64,000 nucleotides of DNA from Toxonevra muliebris (Eukaryota; Arthropoda; Insecta; Diptera; Pallopteridae), in assembly GCA_963691655.1 (NCBI GenBank), contig OY829329.1, positions 12,104,708 through 12,168,707 of the forward strand, in the 5' to 3' direction. The notes beneath the pieces were generated by a model. That model had not been told where the DNA came from and did no database searches. It saw only the letters and a list, made by a program, of their open reading frames with translations. Below, one piece after another: positions 19,546 to 32,105 of this stretch (positions are counted from its first letter, which is position 1; the number at the start of each line of letters is the position of its first letter). A program made the position numbers and the translations under genes.

Positions 19546-21896
19546 ATTAAATTAGTTTATACCAGAACCATTAAAATCTGATAACAATCACGCCCACCTA
19601 CTGTTTAAGACAATGAAATAATTTGCTTAGAAAGAGTGTAGGGTACTTAAGGTTCGGTTTTGGCCGAGCAAAGCTTTCACCTACTTAGTTCAATTTTAAA
19701 TTCTTAAGGCTTATGAGCATATCTCACCTTGACATCACGAAACAGCTGATTTCAATACTCTCATCTTTCAAAAATACCCACAATCTCTACTCCCCACATT
19801 TCCCTTACTTCCCCACACACAGCCAGATAAACAAATGTGCATGTGCGTGCGTAATCATAAAATAAAAGTATAACAAAAACAACAACAACAAAATTTGCTA
19901 CGTCGCAAAAACAGCTGATTGCATGTAGTACACACGTACATATACAAAACAAGAACAAAAAAAAAAAAACACAACAACATGCGTTTTCTATACACTTTTT
20001 AGTTTTATTTTTTATTTTTTGTTTTTTGTTTTTTTTTTTTTTTTGTTCAACAACAAAATAAATTCAAAAACAAAAACTTTGTTTACGCTCTCACAAGTTA
20101 CCGAAAATTCATAAAAGTACTGCAGCATACATATATTCCATCTCCCGCCGCTCCTCCCACATAGTAAAATGCGCGAAATCACAACAACCATGTTGTTTTT
20201 GTTGTTGATGCTCTCCCACAACAACAGAAATTTTCTTTTAAAAAGTTGAAAATTGAGTGTAAAAAAAGAGAGAAAGAGCGTAAGTTTAAGTTGCATTGGT
20301 GAGCGAACACGACCAGCAATGAAGGAAATCAAGGAAAATATACATGCATAAAGGAAAAAGATTGAGGGAGAGAGAGAGAGTGAGCGAATAAATATTGCGC
20401 GCCTCAGGTAGTGGGAAAAGAGCATGAGTGGCATTCGAAAAATGTTCATATAAAACGTTATTGTTGTTGTTTTGGTTGTTGTGAAAAAAATAACAACACA
20501 CGACTGTGATACACAGGGTGGTTATGTTGGGTTGGCTGGGCTGGGTTGGCTTGCTGCTTGGCTGGCAGTTTGACAATTTTCCTTTTAATACGCTTATTCG
20601 TAAATTTGATAAATTTTTCTTTTGGTGTTGTGCATTGTTGCTGTTGTATTTCATATAAATTTTTTTTTTAGTTGTTTTAGTTTTTATTTCTTTTGTTTTT
20701 GTATGGAGTAAAAGAAGAAAAGCAGCAGCCGCCTTAGCAGCAGAGTTGTGACAGAAGGTGAGCGCCAAGTTGACCTTATTTTTTATTATTTCAAGTCATG
20801 TCACACACACACAACACTTGTGTGTGTGTGTGTGTGTGTGTGTGTTGGTATGCATGCGTGTGTGCAATTTTCAACATGTGGCGCCCACTTTCTACGCTAT
20901 GACATTTATGCGATTTTTTTTAGTGATGCGTTTTTTCTTTTTTTTCAACCGAAGATGGGTAGACATTTTAGAGAGGTATGAAAGGTATACAGTAGGAGCA
21001 TTCAATTATAATCTCCATGCTCTTTTTTCTCTTTATCTCCCTGTTTTGTAAATATTAGCTTGGTATAGTTTTGTGTTCTGTTTTCTTTCGTCTCAAATTG
21101 TCACTTGATTGGCATCTTCTTTGAGGCACTTTCAGTGGGTGAGAGGAATATCTAACCGTAGTTACTCATACTTCGATGATAGTGCGGCTACCCCACCCCC
21201 TTATGCTCTTATCATTTTAATACTCTTGGCAGCATAACTTCTATTCATTTGTTGTTTTTTTTTCTTTTTTGTTTTATTTGATTTATTCTGTTCTTTTTTT
21301 TTTAATCCGAGTAGCGGCAACAACTTTGATAGTTATTTTTTTTTTTTTTAGTCTGCTGTAAGTCTGGGATTAACAGACGTGTTAGCTTTTATTGTTGTTG
21401 GTTTTACTTTTACTATTGTGTTTTTTGTTTTTACTTTTCTAAATTGCTTTTTAAATGAGAAAATCACTTGAGAAACAAGATGTCCTTTTTTTCCTTGTTT
21501 TTCTATTATTTTTTTATAGTCAGGTGTGTGTGTGAGTATAATAGCATTTTAATTTGATTTAATTGAAATTCCTTTTTTCATTACTTTTCTGTTTTTTCCT
21601 AAAACAAACAAAAAAATTAAAATTAAGGCGACTGAGCAATCGAGACCAATATTTGTGTCTTAGAAAAGGTATGAATGAAATTTGTTATAAAAAACGTGTA
21701 ATATAAAAATGCTACTCCTCGTTACTTTACTTCACTTCCTGTTGCTCAATGTCTGTTATTTTGTCCCTTACTCTATTCCACTTCAAAACTCTGAAAAGCG
21801 AATGGATTAATTACTTTTGCATGCCAATCTCAAAGATTTTTAAACCACTAGATTTATTATTTTTACTTTTATTGCATTTCGTCGTTGTTTGCATAC
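19546..21896. other. AT-rich spacer with TG and CAA microsatellites
   Basis: No supported gene. It holds (AAC)n around 19877-19891, poly-T near 20029-20044, AGAG around 20367-20380, GGCTGGG/GGTTGG near 20528-20565 and the TG run at 20819-20845. Long frames on the minus strand (20012-20768) are built from K/N-rich and S/L-rich simple sequence. Confidence 0.6.
20819..20845. repeat. (TG)n microsatellite
   Basis: Thirteen uninterrupted TG units, preceded by a short CA run (20803-20812), which could form a small hairpin. Confidence 0.95.
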
Positions 21897-21904
21897 GGTA
21901 TTAA
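21897..21904. repeat. 8-bp target duplication, left, of hAT MITE
   Basis: GGTATTAA here and GATATTAA at 22191-22198 match at 7 of 8 bases and abut the element termini. Confidence 0.8.
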
Positions 21905-22190
21905 CAGTGTGGCCAACTTTTGTTTCTCAAAATCCGCTGAAATGAAGATTAAAACGCGTATTTCCTTAAAAAAAAAGCGTTAAGTTTTTTTCCTTATAAA
22001 AGTGCGAAAAAAATCAATACATTCAAACTTTTTCACTAATACAGGCACACATCTGATGCTTCTAGTCAATGAAAGTTTCTTAGATTTTAAATTGAAAAAA
22101 CGTGCAGAGCGCTAAATCACATTTTTTTCCTCGTTTTAATTTTCAAAAAGCACTAAAATCAGCGGGAAAAGCGCTGAGTTGGCCACACTG
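21905..22190. mobile_element. hAT MITE, 286 bp
   Basis: Starts CAGTGTGGCCAACTTTTG and ends GAGTTGGCCACACTG; the first 14 bases are a perfect inverted repeat. Flanked by an 8-bp TSD (one mismatch). The interior has further inverted words (AAATCCGCTGA / CAGCGGGAAA; AAAAAAAGCG / GTGCTTTTT-like) and no ORF. CAG...CTG ends and the 8-bp TSD are hAT characters. Confidence 0.88.
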
Positions 22191-22198
22191 GATATTAA
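22191..22198. repeat. 8-bp target duplication, right, of hAT MITE
   Basis: GATATTAA; see 21897-21904. Confidence 0.8.
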
Positions 22199-22305
22199 CG
22201 ATCTAGGGTTCTTTGAAACTCTCTTAGGTAAAATAAAAGAAGAGAGCAGTGAGGCAAAGAAGAAGAGTGAAGAGTAATAACGTGAGAGCATAAGTATACA
22301 TTTGG

Positions 22306-24684
22306 CAGTATTGCCAGATCAGTGCCTTTTCCGCCAGATTTGGTGGGTTTTTAAAGAAGAAACGCGAAAAATTTTTTACTTAGTGACAGTGCTTTTTTTA
22401 CGTTGCTCAATAATATTTTTACTCTTATTTTGCGTGTTCATTTTCATTTGCTCAGTGTTCACTTCTGACAATAACAAATTACATTTGACTGACACTAAAA
22501 TTTGTGGGTATGGATATGGGCTCATTCCATTAATTTAATAAGCTGATTTGGCAATATCATGACGAAATGTAACTTTTAGAGTCACAAGTATATATTCAAA
22601 TATGAATAGTTATGAATTAGGGATCTCGTTCGGGATCGACTTTTCGAGATTTTCGGGATTCAAATTTCAATCTTGGAATAAGCCCTGGGATTGATAGTTT
22701 CATCAAATATAAAATAAAAACTGGAAAATTAATAATAAAGAGATTCAAGAGATAACATAAATTAATATTTCTTTTATTATAGTGGCGCATTTTTGAAAGC
22801 CTAATATGAAAACCAAAATGCGTTTCGTATATTTTCGAATTCTTCCTTATTTATTACAAATTTCAAATGGAAAAAAATATATAAAATGTTGAATAGTCTG
22901 GTACAGGAGGAGAATTTCATGCCAAAAAAAATTAATCGCATAAATTTAAAAATTTCTTTTTGCGATTCTTTTTGAAAACCATAAAAGATATAGATTTTTT
23001 CACATTCTTTTGTTTACACTGTTGCAATCTAAATGCACCATAAAATTTTAAAATCAAAAGGTTTTACAGAGCGCGTAAAAATCATCATAGTATGCTAAAA
23101 ACAAGTTCTATTTGCAGATTTTTTATTTTCAAAACTATTTAATATTTATTTTTGCAATTTACAGTCTTTGTTGTTCAAATTAATTTTTTGTAATTGTATA
23201 CAAAATTTAGCAAGTTATGGCAATGAATATGAAGCTGACTCTGAAAATTTTTCCTTTACGGCGTGCTCTCTAGCGTCTCTTAGAATTGTTTGAAAGAAAA
23301 AAAAAACAGAAATATATACATAGTTTTCTAAAGTATAAACGACTCGTTCTCATATTACGTAACGCAATTTTTAACGCAATTGATAAGCCCTCCTTCCTCC
23401 CTGTAGCACTGCGTAACCAATCGTCCAACGATAAACCCCTTCCCCCGCTCACCCCTAGCACGTTACGTAATATGTGAACGGCATCTGATTGTAGTTTGTA
23501 GATATACTTTATTATTGATCATAAAAAATTCAAAAATTCACGATTTGAAAAAAAAAAATTCAATCCACTTTGAATTTCAAAAAATCCGTTCGCACACATA
23601 TTCTAAAGGTCAAAAAAATTTCAATTTTTTTTTTTTGTTAAATCGCTTTTATAACAGAATAATTAAATTTTTTTGAACCGTTTTACCAGGCGATCCCTCT
23701 TAGTTGAAATGAATTAAAATTTCGTACAACAAAGAAAATAATGCATCACAGAATACACTGAGACACATACTGGGTCGGATTTTGCGAGTCGTACCCTGAA
23801 CGAATTAAAAAAATGTTGATGAAAAAAATATTTCCTTGGCTCAAGAACGAAAATTTTTCACTAAAAATTCAAATTTGAATTCCAATAAGTTTGTGTAGAT
23901 AATAATATAGTATATAATATATATAAAGATTTATGAGACCACTTTTAGAACGAACATCACGATCCAGGATCCAGAAATTGGCATCCCTTCTTTAAATATA
24001 CTTGTAGGTATTTGAGTAGTTCAAAATCGTATGGAAGAATCAAACATGCGTCAAATTCAAAAAGTCCCGCAGATTATATTTACCCAACCCCTAATTAGTC
24101 ATTGACTAAAATTTTTTTCGAAATCGGTTAATGCCATATGCTGTCACACTTGCAAAATATGCGTTTGTTTTTTTGTGACGATTTTAAACGATTTTGAGTT
24201 ATATTTTCAATAGCGGCTGAACAATAGTAGTCCATAGTTGATTTTATTAAGGTTTATCAGGTGAGCGTATTAGATGCTGTAGTAAGTTTTAAAACAAATA
24301 AATCTAAAATTTTCTTTGAAATATAGTACCGTTATGATGGAAAATATATGATATTTTATGAAATTCAGACATATGTCAACTTTGGTCTCTTGAAGCCATG
24401 TCCAATATTTTTTTTTCACGATATTGCAATTATACTCATTCGATTGGGCATCCTTTTTATGTATTTAAAACGAAGTGCACAAATTTTTTAGGTTTAACGA
24501 TACGAGGTAGAAAAATTTTGAATTAGGAAAAAATACCAAATTTTAAAATATTTATTTTTTTAACAATTTAAATATTACTTTTCTTGGTATATCAATAACT
24601 TAATTAAATCTGGTAGATTTTTCCCAAAAAACGCGTTTTTTAAGAGTTCTGGTGGATTTTGAAATCCAAGATTTGGCAACACTG
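22306..24684. mobile_element. Possible larger hAT-like element
   Basis: CAGTATTGCCAGATC at 22306 and ATTTGGCAACACTG ending at 24684 are inverted-repeat-like (about 12 of 14), and the subterminal regions both contain CCACCAGA/CCGCCAGA and AAACGCG words. The flanking octamers ACATTTGG and TTTATAAG do not match, and no transposase frame is seen. GATTTGGCAATATC at about 22545-22557 could be an alternative right end. Low confidence. Confidence 0.35.
23345..23482. mobile_element. Small palindromic MITE (~137 bp)
   Basis: CGTTCTCATATTACGTAACG at 23345 is mirrored by CGTTACGTAATATGTGAACG ending near 23480: a ~20-bp inverted repeat with one mismatch. The GC-richer middle (CCTCCTTCCTCCCTG...CCCCTTCCCCCGCTC) contrasts with the flanks. 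No ORF. The target duplication is not clear. Confidence 0.75.
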
Positions 24685-25426
24685 TTTATAAGATTAAAAC
24701 AAAGAGAGAAAGAAACAAAGTGAGAAAACGAGCACGTAATATCGAAGGGGAGTGGTCTCTACATTTGTTGTTTTTTTTGTGAAGGTAAAAATGAGTACTC
24801 TCTCCGCAATGGCAACCAAATACTAAAAAGGAGTACATAATGCATGAGCCTCTGAACAAAAGAGATCAGTATGTTGCAGTACAAATGTTCACGCTCAATA
24901 GTTACTCTCAAATATAACCAGGCTAGAGATTCATTGTGAAAATGTTACTCAAATGCATGAAATTATATGAATATGTTGTGTTACATACCTTTATACTTGT
25001 ATCATTTTGTTTTGTTTCATTAAAAGCGCGTTCACTTCAACAAAATAGTGTAACAAATAAATAAGTAGCTTTCTTCATCACTTAAATACAACAACTTTCA
25101 CGCACTTCAACATTGTTTACAAATACAGCTATACAAAGAAGTACACAGATCGTGCACAAAAACTCATAACTTTGTATGCATTTAAATACATACATACATA
25201 CATACGTATGTTGTACTGAGTTTTTGTTACTGTTTTTTGTTTTATTTTTGGCAACACTGTATGTAATGCAATAAATTTTTACACTAAAAACAAAAACAAA
25301 GAAAGGAAATAAAAATCCTTCAAAAGTTTATACAATTTACAAAACTGCACATATATTTCTACCTCTCTTGCTTGTTTTGTAGCTTTCTACAGTGGAGCAA
25401 TTTTCAATTTCATTTTCATTTCTGTT
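24685..25426. other. AT-rich spacer upstream of candidate exon
   Basis: No gene is seen. TACA microsatellite at 25189-25206 and GGCAACACTG at 25250-25259, an orphan hAT-type terminus for which no partner was found. Confidence 0.5.
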
Positions 25427-25849
25427 TTGTTTGGATTGTTTTTTTTTTTTTTTTTTTTTTTTTCTTTCACTGATAGACAGACAGAGAATTTTTCTTACTT
25501 GCTTTTTTGTTGTTTTGTTTTTGATATTTTCGTATTCGCATCGTACACGTTAACACGTTCGTGTTTCATTTCGTTGTTGTTGTTGTTATTTTGTTCAGCA
25601 AGTGCTCGTGTGCAATTCGCATTCATTTGGCTACGTCTCGCATTTTGTATTTGTGTGTATGTATGTTCCTTCGTGTGTTTGTCAGCCTTGCTGTCAGTCA
25701 GCCATATTTGTTTATTTGCATTTCCGCTTGAGTGTGTTGCGAGACAAGTTGCCCCCGTTCGCCCGTTTACGCTCACACTCACGCTCTCTATCAACTCAAC
25801 TCAACATAGACAACAACAAGAATATAAGCAAAGCAAAACTTTAACGATT

Positions 25850-26001
25850 ATGCTTACGATGGCGACAACAACAACAACAACCACAACGACTACGAGCAAC
25901 AACAACAGAAAAAGCAACGATTACAACCACCTCGAGTACAGCGATGGCGCCGACGACAACAACGACAACGACGACGACGACGAGCATGTTCGGCTCAACA
26001 G
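25850..26001 (+). CDS. Candidate 5' coding exon (T/N/D-rich N-terminus)
   Basis: This is the only place outside transposons where composition suggests host coding. An ATG at 25850, and a better-context ATG at 25859 (CTTACGATGG), opens a frame of about 50 residues. It has a poly-Thr stretch (ten Thr), then SNNNRKSNDYNHLEYSDGAD and a DDNNDNDDDDEHVRLNR acidic end. CAACAG|GTTGTT at 26000-26003 could be a splice donor; beyond it the frame becomes a meaningless hydrophobic run from T-rich DNA. Upstream 25560-25849 is less A/T-homopolymeric, with CTCACACTCACGCTCTC and CAACTCAACTCAAC, like fly 5' UTRs. Such CAA-rich tracts also occur in untranslated leaders, so this may be UTR only. The product is not recognised and no downstream exon was identified. 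Confidence 0.3.
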
Positions 26002-27430
26002 GTTGTTGATTCTCCTTCTTCTTTGTCGTCTGCTTCTTGCTGTTGTTTTGTCGCCATTATTTGCCTTCATATTTCTTATTTTTAAAATTTTTTGTAAATT
26101 TATTTCTTTTTTTTTCACTTCAGTTCATTTTTTTGTTTCTTTTTACTATTTTTGCATACATTTTTCATTTTATACTTTTTGTTGTTCTTGTTTCTCTGTG
26201 TTTGTGTTGTAAAATTTTGTTTCGTTGCTGCTGCTGCGACTGCTGCTGCTACTGCAGCAATGGTGCAATCATTACCGTTAGTCATTCTTGTTGTTGATTT
26301 TGTTGTTGTTTTTTGGTGTCTCCCGTTTTTGATTTTTATGTTGTCATTTTTTTTTTTCGTTTTCTTTTCTTTCGTTTGTGTTTTTGTTGTTATTGTTTTA
26401 TTGCATTGCACAAGGACGTTAATTCTTTTTAACTTTTATTTTTTTATACAATTGTGTGTGTGTTGAGACTTGTTTGTTTTTTTATCTTTCCTCTTAATGT
26501 TTCGTGTTTTTTTTTTGTATTTTTCTTTTGCTTTTATTTTTTTATTTAATAATTTTTCTGTTTCGCTTTTATGTATGCAGATTCTTTTGCATTTTTGATT
26601 GAATTGTGAATCACATTCAGACAAGTGGTAGAGTCAACGCGAGGGAGTGTGTAAGCATCTTGTGTATATATGTATGTGTGTAAGTGTGTGCTCTCAATAC
26701 ATTTTTGGCGTTTTGCATAATTTTTTTTTGGCAGAGAGATAGAGTGTGAGAGAGTAACTAAAGTACCGTAAGAGAGGAGTAACAAGTGTTTGAGAGCAGC
26801 AGCATAGAGAAATCAAGTGGCGTGTAATTGTTGTTGCTCACATACGTACTCTATGTTATTGTTGGTTGGAATTAGCAATGAAGTTAGTTGTGATTGAAGG
26901 CGTTTATCATGAAATTATAGGGTTAGATGTAAAGTGATGTACATATTTAAATCAAAATTTCAAATTTTGAGTAACTTAATGTTTTCAAAAATATTTACCA
27001 ACCAAAAATTTGAAATATTTGATTAGAAATTCGAGTAATTTTTTGATCCAAAAGGAGCTTAGTCTGGTTTTGGAAATTCTAATAATGGCAAAAGACAAGT
27101 ATCAAGAAAAGAACTTGTAATTGGCAAAGCTAACTATTAAATATCATTTATCTGTTATTAATCCCAAATGGCATACACTCCAGACGATATTTTTCGAAAA
27201 CTACGCCTAACGGTGACGATTGTTTAAACTCTACAGTAATTGTTTAAAAACTATCTGGCTGACTAATAAGCGGTAAGGCCCCAGTAACTGGGGCTATTTT
27301 TTTTCCTCAAGAAATCTCTTTATGAAAAAACAAATATCAAAAGGGAACTAAACTACTCGTTGGTGTTTGTTTTGTTATTGGTGTATGCAGATAATTTGTT
27401 AGATAATTCTGAGAAATGCCGTTACTCATG

Positions 27431-27433
<3 letters not shown>

Positions 27434-27461
<28 letters not shown>
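27434..27461. repeat. (CT)n microsatellite
   Basis: About fourteen CT units. GAGA-type on the other strand; in flies such tracts can bind GAGA factor, but nothing here ties it to a promoter. Confidence 0.95.
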
Positions 27462-27465
<4 letters not shown>

Positions 27466-27869
27466 GTCATTTACTCCCGCTTAAGCAATGATTTTCACAA
27501 CGATGAATGCAATGCTTTGTTCAATGAGTGAATTTTAAAGAATTTCCGACGCAAATATTTTGGGATTTGCTAAGCCGATTTTAAATCTATAATAATTTGA
27601 TAGTGTAGCACTTCCGGATCTTCTGGAATAAAATTGTAGTTGCACTAATAAATGTATAGATAATGTCGGCATTATTGTTAAGTAATATCAACTTTTTGTT
27701 ACAATTTTGTATATATATGATAATATCCATAATTATTTTTTTAATTCTTAAGTGTGCATCATGAAAGACATTGAATTAGTAATAAGAAGAGCTGAAGTCA
27801 ACATATTTAATTAAATATTTAAAAGCATTTCCATTTGAATAATTGCAAAATAAAATTCTTTGCTACTTT

Positions 27870-27870
27870 T

Positions 27871-27902
<32 letters not shown>

Positions 27903-27903
27903 T
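27870..27903. repeat. (CT)n microsatellite, interrupted
   Basis: CT dinucleotides with a single TATC-type interruption. Confidence 0.95.
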
Positions 27904-30900
27904 ATATCTTTCTTTTGGAAATTTCTATCACTTTTGCAAAGACCATAGATGAAACCTTGGAATAATATATTTTTGCATAAAACCACCCCCTAATTTAAAT
28001 ACAAATAATAAATATGCGACAACTATTGAAGTCTGATGCTGTTACTGCAGCTGCAACTACATATTTGCAAAGAACTTGAGATAGTTATGGTTTTTTGGTA
28101 CTAATTTTCACATACAAAACTTACTTTATATACCTACATATATATAAAATTGCATTGATTATACATATGTATATGTATATGTTTTTGTATATGTATATGT
28201 ATGTATGTATGCTCTTTCTTAGATAGATACTCGTATATAAATGTGTGCATTTTCAAATCAAAAGATAAGATTTTCTTTGAAAAACACACATACTCATATA
28301 CTTGCACTATATATAGAAGACACACTTCTACATAGATACATGTGTATTAGGCTGGCGCGAAAAATACTTAAATTTTTAATGCATTTGACAATTTATATGG
28401 CCTATGATAGAGCTGGAATCTCTCTTTCTTTCTCCCAAAAGAAAAAAGAAAACACAACATCTAGCCTCGAAGATGTCATCTTATGATGGCCCTAGATTTT
28501 TGAACAGCGAAATCAGTACATTACACGTTGGAAAGCAGTGAAATTCAGTACAAATCAGTACAATTTTAATGCTTTTATTACCTAGTAATTTTAATGTGAT
28601 ATAGTGATATAAACGTCCTGAAACTTTTTCCCCGATTTTGTGTGTTAATTTTACATTTTTTTCTTTGTCAGTAGACAATGTTGATTACGGATCGGTTTCC
28701 ATATTTAGAGGATTGTGAGAGCTGAAGACAATTATCAAATTCAATTAATAACAAATTCCTTTCACTCATTTAAAAACTAACGTTAACCGACTTTTCTTAA
28801 AGCAAACATTGCTTTTCTCCTCTCGATAGTAGCATCTCGTATGTACTTTATTTTATGGACAATCAGAAAAAGAAACAAAAAGGTGAGACTGTCTGAGCAC
28901 AAAAACTCTTAAGATGTTAATTTGAAAAAATCAGTACAAAATACAAAAATCAAAATATTTTTGAAATTTCAAAAAATCAATATTTAAAAAAAATTAGGAC
29001 TTGTGCTGATCAAATCAGTACGTCAGGCTACCCTAAATGGTCCTGAGCAATTTTTTTTGTCTAGCCCAACCTTAGGCTTGCAATAAATTTTTGCAATTCT
29101 GCCGAGTACCAAGAATTTGATATAGGAAATCCAATTGTACCGGCACTACCGACAGATCAGATTTGGGACTTATTCTCCCCACGATTATTTAAAACATAAT
29201 TTATTTAGTCCCATTTTCCACACGGCAAGCTTTTTTTTGACAGCAAGTCGAGTTTGTGGGCAAGAGAGGAAAGACGAGAAGGAGCAGAGACATGCACGTA
29301 CCGGCAAGTTTTGTTTTTTGTGCTAAGTTGGCTGCGCAAAACTCAAAAACAATTAATGGAAAAAATAAACCTATTTCAAGTGAAATTTCACTTTTCCTCT
29401 ATTTATATATATTTATTTATATTCAAAAAACTGTTAACAATAAGTTTTTAACAACACGATTGTCAAACAAAGTAAAAGTAGAATTGCCTAAGAAATCTTA
29501 TTATGTGGAAAAGCAAGTGGCATGAAAATAACTACCGAAAAGAGAAGGCTTAAAAACAATTTTATATTCTGTATTTTTGTATTCAGTATTCTGCTGAAAA
29601 ATTTTCAGATTAAAAATAATTTTCAACTGTACATTGGAAAAAAATTATCTTAATTGTAAAAGCAAATCATTTTTATTAGTCTTTTATTGAAATAAAATAT
29701 CAATAAAAATCGATGCCAATACAGTTTGTGATATTAAACTACCTTTCTTTGTAGTTTCTTTGTCTTTGATGAAAACAACTAGCTCTGGCTACCAGCAAAT
29801 TTTTGATAAGCCTTTATTTATTAGTGCTTTTTTGTACTCCTTTATTCTTCATCAAAAAAAGTTGACTTGTTAGAATTTACAGGTCACAGTGTGGTCGTTA
29901 TTTTTTCGTATTCACAACAAGTGACCACGTCTCTTTTTCTTTGATAGCCCTAGTATGTGGTTCAATCATAAATGGATTTTCTTTTTATACGAATTGATAC
30001 ACTTTGCGTTTCCAATTTAATTGGTTCTACTTTTTCTATTTGATTTTAATTTCAGTTAAAAAAATTTGAATATGGCAGCTCCATGCTAAAACTGTACCGC
30101 ATAGAGATTAAAATTAAGTTATCTCAGTAAAAGAGAGGACACTGCATTTTTCTTACGCGCTCAATTTGAGAGAGAGAGAGAGAGTGGGAAAAAATTTAAT
30201 ATAAAAAAATGAGAAGATAGTGCAACACTCGTTCGGAGAATCTGCCTCCATTTTCATTCAAATGGTGAATTTTTTGTTTTCACCTTTGAGTTGCACTTAA
30301 ACTAGGCAAGGTGAATTTATATCAAGAAGATAGCAGCAGTACAACAGCAATGCTTGAAACTAGGGGAGACAAGAGTCACGTACACAAATTCGTTATCAAA
30401 TCACTATATGTTGGAAACTATAATTTATTAGATCAGTTGTTAGTCATTTTATAAGATCCAAAAAGATTTTTCGATTTGAATAAATTGAGATTTTTAATTT
30501 TTTTTTTAATGGGCTACAACTTTTCTTTATTAGTGATTTCCGATTCTTGGAACTTAAGTGTTTTTTCAGCCCAGCCTCATGTACATAATGTATATAATAA
30601 GATTTTTTTTTTTTTTTTGGAAAGAAAATGCATTCATTTCTATTCCCATTTCTAAACATACATATTGTATGCTCAAAAGACTCACAATATCTCTTACTTA
30701 TATTTTATTTGAAAATTTTAATGCAAATTTCTTGAAAATTTTTGATATTTACATACATACTTACATGTATGTAGGTATGTAACATACAATTTCGTTAAGA
30801 AAGTATAAATATCTGTGAGCATATGCATGCATTTGCTTGTGTATGTGAAATGGCACATATGTGACGTAGAATATTTGTATATATGTATGTATGAATGTGT

Positions 30901-31088
30901 GTATATAAGCTTTCAAGTTTCTTATAAGAAACTGACCAAGCAAATTAAATTTTGCTTTTGCTCATAACAAAAATACTCATTCCATATGTCATTAGCACTT
31001 GAATTGAAGTGAAGAATTGAAGGAGATGGGTATGTAGCACTTCATGTGTGGGCGTCATTTATTGGGATTTATGCAAAAATGTTTCTTT

Positions 31089-31089
<1 letters not shown>

Positions 31090-31120
<31 letters not shown>

Positions 31121-31123
31121 ACT
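31090..31123. repeat. (CTA)n(CTG)n trinucleotide block
   Basis: Five ACT units followed directly by five GCT units and one more ACT; a compound microsatellite. Confidence 0.9.
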
Positions 31124-31853
31124 TCAAATATTCCCCTTCTTTTTGCAGCTATGCACTTTTTGCATTGCACATACAGATGTACAAATATATGTAGCTATAA
31201 ATGTTCATTTGTAATCAGAAGGAAGGACATTAAAGTACATATAGTTTGTTGCTGTACATTTGAAAAGTGCGTGCGGCATTGAAGTTGTATATGACTGACC
31301 ACAATGAATTTTGAACAAATCGATTCGGAAATTATGAAAAAAAAAGAAGAAATTGTGAAGGGTTTTTTTTTCTAATTAATTTTTTGGTTTTAAGAGAAGG
31401 AAAAAGTAAACAATTGATTTTTCTTTGTTCTGATCAGAGAGGAACGTTGGTGGACGCGTGAGTTCTTTGGCTCATGCTCGTGAACGTTCACGACGACGAT
31501 TTTTAGATTAGCGTACACCCACGATATTTTATTTTTCAAATTTCACTAAAGTTTTTGATCAGGCACGAAAGTTCATATACTTAGTGTAAAATTGTTATGA
31601 TTGAATCAGGCAGAGGGTTTTAGGGGAAAGTGTGAATCGCATTTTATTGGGAAAAAAATTATTTCAAAAAATAAAAAAAATTTCGTAAATCACAAAAAAA
31701 TTTAACTCACGCACGCTCATGCACGAAGGGAAATCAATCACGCACGAACACGAAATTTTCATGATTTTCCAAACGAAATCACTTACGCATACGCTGTGAT
31801 AAGTCGTGACATGGTGAAAATCACGGATTTTCTTAGATATGGATAAATGCAGA

Positions 31854-32105
31854 AGTTAGGTTAGGTTAGGTTAGCTTAAGTTAGGTTAGGTTAGGTTAGA
31901 TTAGATTAGATTAGGTTAGGTTAGATTAGGTTAGATTAGGTTAGGTTAGGTTAGGTTAGGTTAGATTAGATTAGGTTAGGTTAGGTTAGGTTAGGTTAGG
32001 TTAGGTTAGGTTAGGTTAGGTTAGGTTAGGTTAGGTTAGGTTAGGTTAGGTTAGGTTAGGTTAGGTTAGGTTAGGTTAGGTTAGGTTAGGTTAGGTTAGG
32101 TTAGA
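31854..32105 (+). repeat. Interstitial (TTAGG)n telomere-type repeat
   Basis: About fifty 5-bp units. The final 130 bp (31971-32100) are perfect TTAGG; the first part is mixed with TTAGA and TTAAG variants. TTAGG is the ancestral arthropod telomere repeat, which Diptera are known to have lost at chromosome ends, so here it is an internal satellite. No subtelomeric or telomeric retroelement motifs lie next to it. Confidence 0.95.

Larger units (their letters stand above)
26002..31853. other. Long AT-rich non-coding spacer
   Basis: No gene is supported in 5.8 kb. It contains CTG/CTGC triplets near 26227-26257, poly-T blocks, CT runs at 27434-27461 and 27870-27903, TATG/TATA repeats at 28160-28212 and 30750-30900, GAGA near 30168-30183 and a CTA/CTG block at 31090-31123. 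A frame at 29256-29525 has a few non-repetitive stretches (NKVKVELPKKSYYVEKQVA) but no recognisable domain. ATCAGTAC words recur four times between 28508 and 29018 and may belong to a decayed element. Confidence 0.6.

Noticed and set aside
20012..20768. 145- and 160-residue minus-strand frames
   Set aside because: Composition is driven by AAC, GAGA and poly-A/T tracts; the two overlap in different frames and neither resembles a protein family.
22306..22559. Short hAT-like element between CAGTATTGCCAGATC and GATTTGGCAATATC
   Set aside because: The right end lacks the CTG terminus and no 8-bp duplication is found; kept only as an alternative to the doubtful 22306-24684 call.
26037..26466. Overlapping ~100-residue frames rich in F/L/V/C
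   Set aside because: Produced by TTT, TTG and CTG simple sequence; no start context, domain or splice pattern.
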